Positions 6,449-10,088 of a stretch of 10,088 nt of DNA are shown here, piece by piece. This DNA is from Fimbriimonadaceae bacterium (GTDB taxonomy: Bacteria; Armatimonadota; Fimbriimonadia; Fimbriimonadales; Fimbriimonadaceae), in NCBI GenBank assembly GCA_022402505.1, contig JAKRSE010000299.1:1-10088 (forward strand), written 5' to 3'. Positions within the stretch are counted from its first letter, which is position 1. Every line of letters begins with the position of its first letter. Position numbers and translations under genes: made by a program. The notes beneath the pieces are model-generated. The model saw only the letters and a list, made by a program, of their open reading frames with translations, was not told the DNA's origin and did not search any database.

Positions 6449-6867
6449 TCTTGAGATTCCAGGCCGAGTGTACGCTGTTCCTCAAACACCCGAAGAACAC
6501 AATCCGAGTTGCTCGTCTCGCCATTGATTTTGACGTCGAATCGGTACTCTCCTGCTCGGGGCAGGGCCAGGTTTTCGCAGGGAATGAGCAGATCCACGTT
6601 CCCATGCATTCCTTGGCCCTTCTCAACCCGGATATCGGCAGAGGCCTGCCACAACGGGAGTCCGTCGCCGGTGATGAAGACCACTTCCACCCGATGCGGC
6701 TGTCCGACCTCGGACGCCATGACTCGGAGGCGGACGACCAAGACGGCTCGGCTGAGCGTTGCTGGAGTCTTCGGAACAGAGACCCCTTCAAAGACCCCAA
6801 GAATGTTCAGTCGACGGTCTGCAGTCTGGTTTGCACCTTCGGCCAGCAGAGCGAAGCGGCACTCCAT
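6445..6867 (-). CDS. DUF6941-like protein of unknown function
   Basis: A 140-residue cytosolic protein with no signal peptide. The opening 'FALLAE' (5-10) followed by 'LNILGVFEGV' (20-29), a central beta-rich part (AVLVVRLRV, 41-49; 'HRVEVVFITGDGLPLW', 58-73), and the closing 'AGEYRFDVKING' (105-116) fit the layout I recall for the DUF6941 family ('aLLAD ... LnilGvfd ... GeYrf.i.vdg'). The name is from memory and should be checked. It looks like a compact beta-sandwich, possibly a ligand- or protein-binding module. ATG 6867 is preceded directly by AGAGGGG, a strong but very close ribosome site. It lies 31 bases after the 3' end of tRNA-Thr on the same strand, and its stop overlaps the start of the antitoxin-like gene. 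Some stretches inside it are near 48 percent GC, lower than the flanking operons. Confidence 0.7.
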   Translation of the reverse strand: MECRFALLAEGANQTADRRLNILGVFEGVSVPKTPATLSRAVLVVRLRVMASEVGQPHRVEVVFITGDGLPLWQASADIRVEKGQGMHGNVDLLIPCENLALPRAGEYRFDVKINGETSNSDCVLRVFEEQRTLGLESQE

Positions 6868-6898
6868 CCCCTCTAATCTACCTTTCCCGAAGTCAACC

Positions 6899-6973
6899 TG
6901 GAGCCCTTGACGAGAATTGAACTCGTGACCTCTCCCTTACCAAGGGAACGCTCTGCCGCTGAGCTACAAGGGC
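6899..6973 (-). tRNA. tRNA-Thr (anticodon GGT)
   Basis: The minus strand folds as a full cloverleaf. Acceptor GCCCTTG (6973-6967) pairs with CAAGGGC (6909-6903), discriminator T at 6902, and CCA is encoded at 6901-6899. The D arm GCTC/GAGC, anticodon arm TTCCC-TTGGTAA-GGGAG with anticodon GGT (6941-6939), and T arm ACGAG-TTCAATT-CTCGT are all present. It decodes ACC and ACU codons. It lies 6 bases after tRNA-Tyr, so both come from one transcript. Confidence 0.96.
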
Positions 6974-6979
6974 CCGATC

Positions 6980-7065
6980 TGGTGGGGAGAGCAGGATTCG
7001 AACCTGCGAAGGCTCTCGCCGACAGATTTACAGTCTGTTCCCATTGGCCACTCGGGCATCTCCCC
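6980..7065 (-). tRNA. tRNA-Tyr (anticodon GTA)
   Basis: Class II tRNA with a long variable arm. Acceptor GGGGAGA (7065-7059) pairs with TCTCCCC (6990-6984), discriminator A at 6983, and encoded CCA at 6982-6980. The anticodon arm is ACAGA-CTGTAAA-TCTGT with GTA at 7031-7029. The variable arm GGC-GAGA-GCC and T arm GCAGG-TTCGAAT-CCTGC follow. It is the first of the two tRNAs in the transcript; dapB ends 71 bases upstream on the same strand. Confidence 0.96.
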
Positions 7066-7078
7066 AACCGGGGCTCGG

Positions 7079-7084
7079 ATCGTA
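7079..7084 (-). promoter_or_regulatory. candidate -10 box for the tRNA-Tyr/tRNA-Thr transcript
   Basis: TACGAT on the minus strand (four of six to TATAAT) ends 13 bases before the mature 5' end of tRNA-Tyr, a reasonable place for a short leader. The best -35 at 17-bp spacing is GAGGCA (7107-7102), only three matches. No terminator with a T tract is seen between the dapB stop (7137) and the tRNA, so read-through from dapB is also possible. Confidence 0.2.
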
Positions 7085-7136
7085 CCCGCTGATCGGCAGG
7101 CTGCCTCCGCCCAGGCCGGGACCAGGCCAGGACCGG

Positions 7137-7934
7137 TCAAAGACCGTCCAGGTAAGCCTCGAGCCCTAGGGTCAGTCCAGGACGGTCCGCCACCCGACGA
7201 AGCGAGAGCAACACTCCGGCCATGAACCCCCGGCGGTCCGTCGAATCGTGCCGGAGCGTGAGAATCTCTCCCGGAGCCCCGAACAGCACCTCGTTGTGGG
7301 CCAGCATCCCAGGAAGCCGGACCGAATGAACCCGGACTCCCTCGATCTCCGCCCCCCTTGCGCCTTCGTGGAGGACCGATTCTTCGCGCTGCCGCCCCGG
7401 AGCCTCTCGAGCAGCGGACATGCGCCGGGCCAGGGCGGTCGCGGTTCCGCTGGGCGCGTCCTTCTTGCCGTCGTGGTGCAGCTCGATGATCTCGAAATCG
7501 GGCATCCACCGAGCGGCGGCCTCGGCGAACCGCATCATCAGCACAGCTCCCAGGGCGAAGTTCGGAATCACGGCGGCGGAAGTCTTCCGATCCTCCGTCA
7601 GACGGGCCAGCTCGGCCAAATCCTCCTGGCTCAGACCGCTTGCCCCGACGACGATGGGAATCCGCCTCTCCAAGGCGGCTCGGGCGTGGGCCATCGCGGG
7701 CTCATGGTGGGTGAGGTCCAGGACGACGTCGGGCGACACCCGGTCGAGAAGCGTCGGCAGGTCCGATTCCAAAACGAGGCCGCGGCCCGCCTCGCCGACC
7801 AGGTCGTTCAGGGTCTTGCCCGCCGCCCGGCCGGCGGTCGCTCCCGCCAGTTCCAGATCGGTCGATTCGTGGATCGCCAGGCAGGCTTCCCGCCCCATGC
7901 GCCCCGAGGCCCCCGCGATCACGACCCGGATCAC
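7137..7934 (-). CDS. dapB: 4-hydroxy-tetrahydrodipicolinate reductase
   Basis: Cytosolic NAD(P)H-dependent enzyme that reduces 4-hydroxy-tetrahydrodipicolinate to tetrahydrodipicolinate, the step leading to diaminopimelate (peptidoglycan) and lysine. The 265 residues match the family length. The Rossmann motif is GASGRMG (8-14). 'PNFALGAVLM' (124-133) and the signature ELHHDGKKDAPSGTA (151-165), with H153/H154 and K157 as the catalytic and substrate residues, are intact. 'HNEVLFGAPGEILTLRHDS' follows at 213-231. The usual GTTG near residue 100 reads GASG (97-100), a mild departure. Start GTG 7934 is preferred because IRVVIAG must begin the nucleotide fold. It has a G-rich site upstream and overlaps the stop of the previous gene by 4 bases (GTGA). 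No other lysine gene is in the window. It ends the operon with the two exported proteins and the FAD enzyme. Confidence 0.95.
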   Translation of the reverse strand: MIRVVIAGASGRMGREACLAIHESTDLELAGATAGRAAGKTLNDLVGEAGRGLVLESDLPTLLDRVSPDVVLDLTHHEPAMAHARAALERRIPIVVGASGLSQEDLAELARLTEDRKTSAAVIPNFALGAVLMMRFAEAAARWMPDFEIIELHHDGKKDAPSGTATALARRMSAAREAPGRQREESVLHEGARGAEIEGVRVHSVRLPGMLAHNEVLFGAPGEILTLRHDSTDRRGFMAGVLLSLRRVADRPGLTLGLEAYLDGL

Positions 7935-8581
7935 AGGACCACCCCCCGGCGAGCCAGCGTCACGACGGCTTCGGCATCCCGGATCTCGGCAAGAAGCGGC
8001 AGGCGGTCCGGGCCGATGATCCAACGCTCTCCCGGCTCGAAGTGGAAGAGAAGCCCCGCGGCCGTGCGTCCGTCGCTCGTCAGGCGGCCTTGACCGAGGA
8101 AGGCTTCGCGGATCATCGCCCATGAGCCGGATTCGAGATCGAACCAGGACCCCTCCACAACCGTCGGCTCCGTCGGCGGTGCCGCGAACATCCAGATTCG
8201 GGACATGCGGCGAAGAGCCCGTCCGGCCGGAGCCGGGTGGGTTCCGAGATGGCGGCTTTCACCGGAGACTTCGACCCGGTCCGGTTCGAATCTGAGCGCC
8301 GATTCGGTCAGCCCGGCATCGTCCCGGACCCTCCGCACCAGCCGACGGCACAGACCGTCCCGGCTCCAGTCCTCGTCTTCGGAAACGAAGAACTTCCCGC
8401 CGTCCGGCTGCTTCACGGTCGTGATCCACTTGATTCGGGGGCCGTCGTCGGGCCGATCCTCAACCTGCACCTCGATCGTCCCGATCGGCCGGCGGTCCAC
8501 GGAGACGTCGAGAACCGTCCGTCTTGAGGGCCGGATTTCGGCCTGACCTGCCGCCAGGCCCACGAAGAGGGCGGCGATCAC
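7931..8581 (-). CDS. exported protein of unknown function, diverged duplicate of its upstream neighbour
   Basis: A 216-residue protein not recognised as a named family. Start GTG 8581 gives IAALFVGLAAGQA at residues 2-14, a short hydrophobic stretch that looks like a signal peptide with an unusually uncharged N-terminus. Further in-frame sequence upstream overlaps the previous gene and reads as noise. The body is predicted mostly beta: 'LDVSVDRRPIGTIEVQV' (24-40), 'GSWFDLESGSWAMIREAFLG' (144-163), 'LLFHFEPGERWII' (177-189). These blocks align with those of the neighbouring 210-residue protein at nearly constant offset, so the two are tandem paralogues. One cysteine only (residue 78). Start overlaps the stop of that neighbour (GTGA), and its stop overlaps the dapB start, so all three are coupled. 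It may be a periplasmic or surface beta-sandwich; activity is unknown. Confidence 0.78.
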   Translation of the reverse strand: MIAALFVGLAAGQAEIRPSRRTVLDVSVDRRPIGTIEVQVEDRPDDGPRIKWITTVKQPDGGKFFVSEDEDWSRDGLCRRLVRRVRDDAGLTESALRFEPDRVEVSGESRHLGTHPAPAGRALRRMSRIWMFAAPPTEPTVVEGSWFDLESGSWAMIREAFLGQGRLTSDGRTAAGLLFHFEPGERWIIGPDRLPLLAEIRDAEAVVTLARRGVVL

Positions 8582-9210
8582 GAGACCCGCTCCAGCCGGG
8601 TCTTGCCTCGGATCACCCGCAAAGGATTGCCGTTCACATCGAGCCAGGTCTGGGCGTCGTCGGTTCGGATCAAGTGGGCCTGCACCTTGCGCCCGCCCCA
8701 GTCCACCGTCTGGAGACCCACATAGGTTGCCGAACCGTCCACCCACTCCTGCCGGGCCAGATCGAAGCGTGAGCGGTTCACGGTGGTGCCGGGGCGAGGG
8801 CGATCACGGATGATCCAGAACTCGTCCTCGGCCAGGATCCGCCGACCCGGCATCGGCACCCGCCGCGCCGCCCGCTGGCTGCCTTCGCCGAGCGTGACCT
8901 CCACGATGTCGGCAAGGAAGTCGGCCCTCACCATCTGAACCACTCTGCCGTCGCTCCCGAGCGTCCTCTGGATCTGCCGGATCGGCCGGCCCGCCTTGTC
9001 ATAGATCGACTCCTGAACCACGGTCGAGACCTTTCCGTCCTGGCGGAGTCTGAGCGTCATGGAGATCTGCTTGGCGCCCGTGCTCAGGATCGTCTGATCG
9101 AGGGTGACCATTCCCGTGGGGCCTCCCTCCACCGTCACCTTCATCTGAATCGGAGCGGCCAGGGCCGCGGACCCCAGCGGGAGCAGGGCGAGAATGGCGG
9201 AAGTCTTCAT
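8578..9210 (-). CDS. exported protein of unknown function, paralogue of the following gene
   Basis: A 210-residue protein with a clear signal peptide, MKTSAILALLPLGSAALA, then APIQM; cleavage is likely after residue 18. No lipobox cysteine, no cysteine at all, and no membrane segment after the signal. The mature part is predicted beta-rich: 'KVTVEGGPTGMVTLDQT' (24-40), 'TVVQESIYDKAGRPIRQIQR' (63-82), 'FWIIRDRPRPGTTVNRSRFD' (131-150), 'TWLDVNGNPLRVI' (188-200). The alternating pattern with 'YDKAGRPIRQ' and 'NGNPLRV' resembles exported beta-sheet proteins that wrap hydrophobic ligands, but I cannot assign a family. Start ATG 9210 overlaps the stop of the FAD gene (ATGA). A longer open frame reaches 9801 but runs antiparallel to no known domain and overlaps the FAD gene entirely, so it is rejected. 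No strong ribosome site, which fits coupling. Confidence 0.82.
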   Translation of the reverse strand: MKTSAILALLPLGSAALAAPIQMKVTVEGGPTGMVTLDQTILSTGAKQISMTLRLRQDGKVSTVVQESIYDKAGRPIRQIQRTLGSDGRVVQMVRADFLADIVEVTLGEGSQRAARRVPMPGRRILAEDEFWIIRDRPRPGTTVNRSRFDLARQEWVDGSATYVGLQTVDWGGRKVQAHLIRTDDAQTWLDVNGNPLRVIRGKTRLERVS

Positions 9211-10088
9211 GTCAGCAGGTGTTCGGCAGCGCGGATCCCGGTGTCGTAGGCCGCTTCCAGTCGGGGCGCCAGAAGCGCGTCTCCCGCCACGACGAGAGTC
9301 GATCCGGGAGGATTCAACGCTCCAAAGCTCACGGGGGTCTCCGGCTGAGAGAACTTCCAGCGGTGGACCTGGGCGACGGCCGGAGCCGGCCAGTCCTCTC
9401 CCAACAGACGCTTGAAGTCGATCAGCAATTCGTCCACGATCCGCTGCGGCTCTCCCTCCCACCTCAGCCGGGCATAGGCATCGCTGACCTGCAACACAAA
9501 GGCCGAACAGCCGGCCGGCGCGCGCTCCGGCGACTTCAAATGCTCGGCCGAGAGCCAGGTCAGCGGCTCGTCCTGCTTCACGTCCAGCAGGGCGAACCAG
9601 TCCGAGTCGAAGGACCGTTCGAAGCCGAGCATGATCGAAAGCGACCGACGGTAGCGGACCTGCTCCAGCGGGCGGAGCTGGGGAGCCTCGGGCATCAGTT
9701 CCAGAATCTGCTCGGCCGGAGGGGTCAGGACGACTGCGTCGAATCGCTGCTCCTCCACCTTCCAGCCTCCCCTTTCCCGGGTCACCGACCCGATCCGGCA
9801 CTCACGAACCACGGTCAGGTCTCGAGCCAGCACCTTGCCGATCACGCTGATCCCGCTGCGGAAGGCCCATCGCCTCCGCGCATTTCGCTCGGGGTCTCCG
9901 GCGAAGATTCGGCCGCGGTCATGCAGGTGGATCGGCCGGTGGAGGGGGATCATCTCCTCCGGGTCGACCTCGTCCAACAGCAGCCGCTCCAGAGCCGAGT
10001 CTTCCGCCGAGAGAAGCGTCGCCCCCTTGTCGAAGGTGTAGCCCTCGATCCGCTGGGTCGCCGCCCGACCCCCGAGGCCTCGCGACTT
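9207..10088 (-). CDS. FAD-dependent amine-oxidase-like oxidoreductase, N-terminus outside window
   Basis: Flavoprotein of the NAD(P)/FAD-dependent oxidoreductase (amine oxidase, renalase-like) superfamily. The frame is open from the right edge, giving 293 residues. The first ones, GLGGRAATQRIEGYTFDKGA (4-23), are the GGRxxT FAD-pyrophosphate motif and the 'G..fDkGA' element that normally lie 30-60 residues from the start, so only the initial GxGxxG strand is missing. 'FDAVVLTPPAEQILEL' is the FAD-domain strand seen in this family. The C-terminus, LVVAGDALLAPRLEAAYDTG followed by IRAAEHLL (265-292), is the classic second FAD contact, with G269-D270. Closest type: small protoporphyrinogen-oxidase/renalase-like proteins. 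No signal peptide can be judged. It leads the operon with two exported proteins and dapB. The substrate is unknown; a link to lysine or amino-acid metabolism is only suggested by context. Confidence 0.85.
   Translation of the reverse strand, partial: KSRGLGGRAATQRIEGYTFDKGATLLSAEDSALERLLLDEVDPEEMIPLHRPIHLHDRGRIFAGDPERNARRRWAFRSGISVIGKVLARDLTVVRECRIGSVTRERGGWKVEEQRFDAVVLTPPAEQILELMPEAPQLRPLEQVRYRRSLSIMLGFERSFDSDWFALLDVKQDEPLTWLSAEHLKSPERAPAGCSAFVLQVSDAYARLRWEGEPQRIVDELLIDFKRLLGEDWPAPAVAQVHRWKFSQPETPVSFGALNPPGSTLVVAGDALLAPRLEAAYDTGIRAAEHLLT

Noticed and set aside
6875..6896. Possible promoter (TTGACT ... TAGATT) between tRNA-Thr and the DUF6941-like gene
   Set aside because: The two boxes are only 10 bases apart, too short for sigma70 spacing, and no other pair fits.
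5974..6973. Integrated element using tRNA-Thr as attachment site
   Set aside because: No integrase is present and I found no second copy of the tRNA 3' end on the left side of the low-GC stretch.
6873..7067. Small open frames across the tRNA region
   Set aside because: They are read through the two tRNA genes, whose cloverleaf structures fully explain the sequence.
8582..8746. N-terminal extension of the 216-residue exported protein
   Set aside because: It overlaps the coding part of the upstream gene, and the hydrophobic signal-like stretch begins at GTG 8581.
9211..9801. N-terminal extension of the 210-residue exported protein
   Set aside because: It overlaps the FAD gene in another frame, is rich in Arg/Gly/Ala, and the signal peptide at 9210 marks the true start.

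Overview
This GC-rich window carries ten protein-coding genes and two tRNA genes, packed with almost no spare DNA; no gene-free stretch exceeds about 135 bases. It comes from a bacterial chromosome. The gene set suggests a free-living, GC-rich bacterium: a nucleotidyltransferase fused to a degenerate phosphomannomutase domain (a fusion known from Cyanobacteria, Actinobacteria and Armatimonadota), a DUF6941-like protein, an ankyrin protein with the 'DAxxVxAREhGxxsW' motif, dapB, and tRNAs with encoded CCA. Armatimonadota (Fimbriimonadia-like) is my best guess, with low certainty. There is no sign of phage, transposon, integrase or CRISPR.

Layout. Positions 1-241 (minus) hold the N-terminal 80 codons of a dCMP deaminase that runs off the left edge. 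It is divergent from a plus-strand ankyrin-type protein (375-1754), whose leader carries two adjacent perfect inverted repeats. The ankyrin gene converges, three bases apart, on a minus-strand envelope-sugar operon read from 5874 leftwards: an NTP-transferase/phosphomannomutase-like fusion, an exported CE4 polysaccharide deacetylase, and an HD-domain phosphohydrolase.

The middle (5974-7065, minus) holds tRNA-Tyr(GTA) and tRNA-Thr(GGT), six bases apart. Only 31 bases downstream follow a DUF6941-like gene, a small unassigned antitoxin-like gene and a RelE/ParE-type toxin gene. The three proteins are close-coupled (an ATGA overlap, then a 10-base gap). Parts of this stretch have clearly lower GC than their neighbours, so it looks acquired. 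There is little room for a separate promoter, so these genes may be read from the tRNA transcript.

The right part (7137-10088, minus) is a four-gene operon in which every junction is a 4-base start/stop overlap: an FAD-dependent amine-oxidase-like protein (partial, runs off the right edge), two exported proteins of unknown function, and dapB of the lysine/diaminopimelate pathway. The two exported proteins align to each other at constant spacing over much of their length, so they are diverged tandem duplicates.

Most worth following up: the tRNA-linked DUF6941/antitoxin/RelE cassette, the tandem exported pair locked to dapB, and the phosphomannomutase domain that lacks its catalytic motifs. 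No defence system or other clearly new large system is visible.
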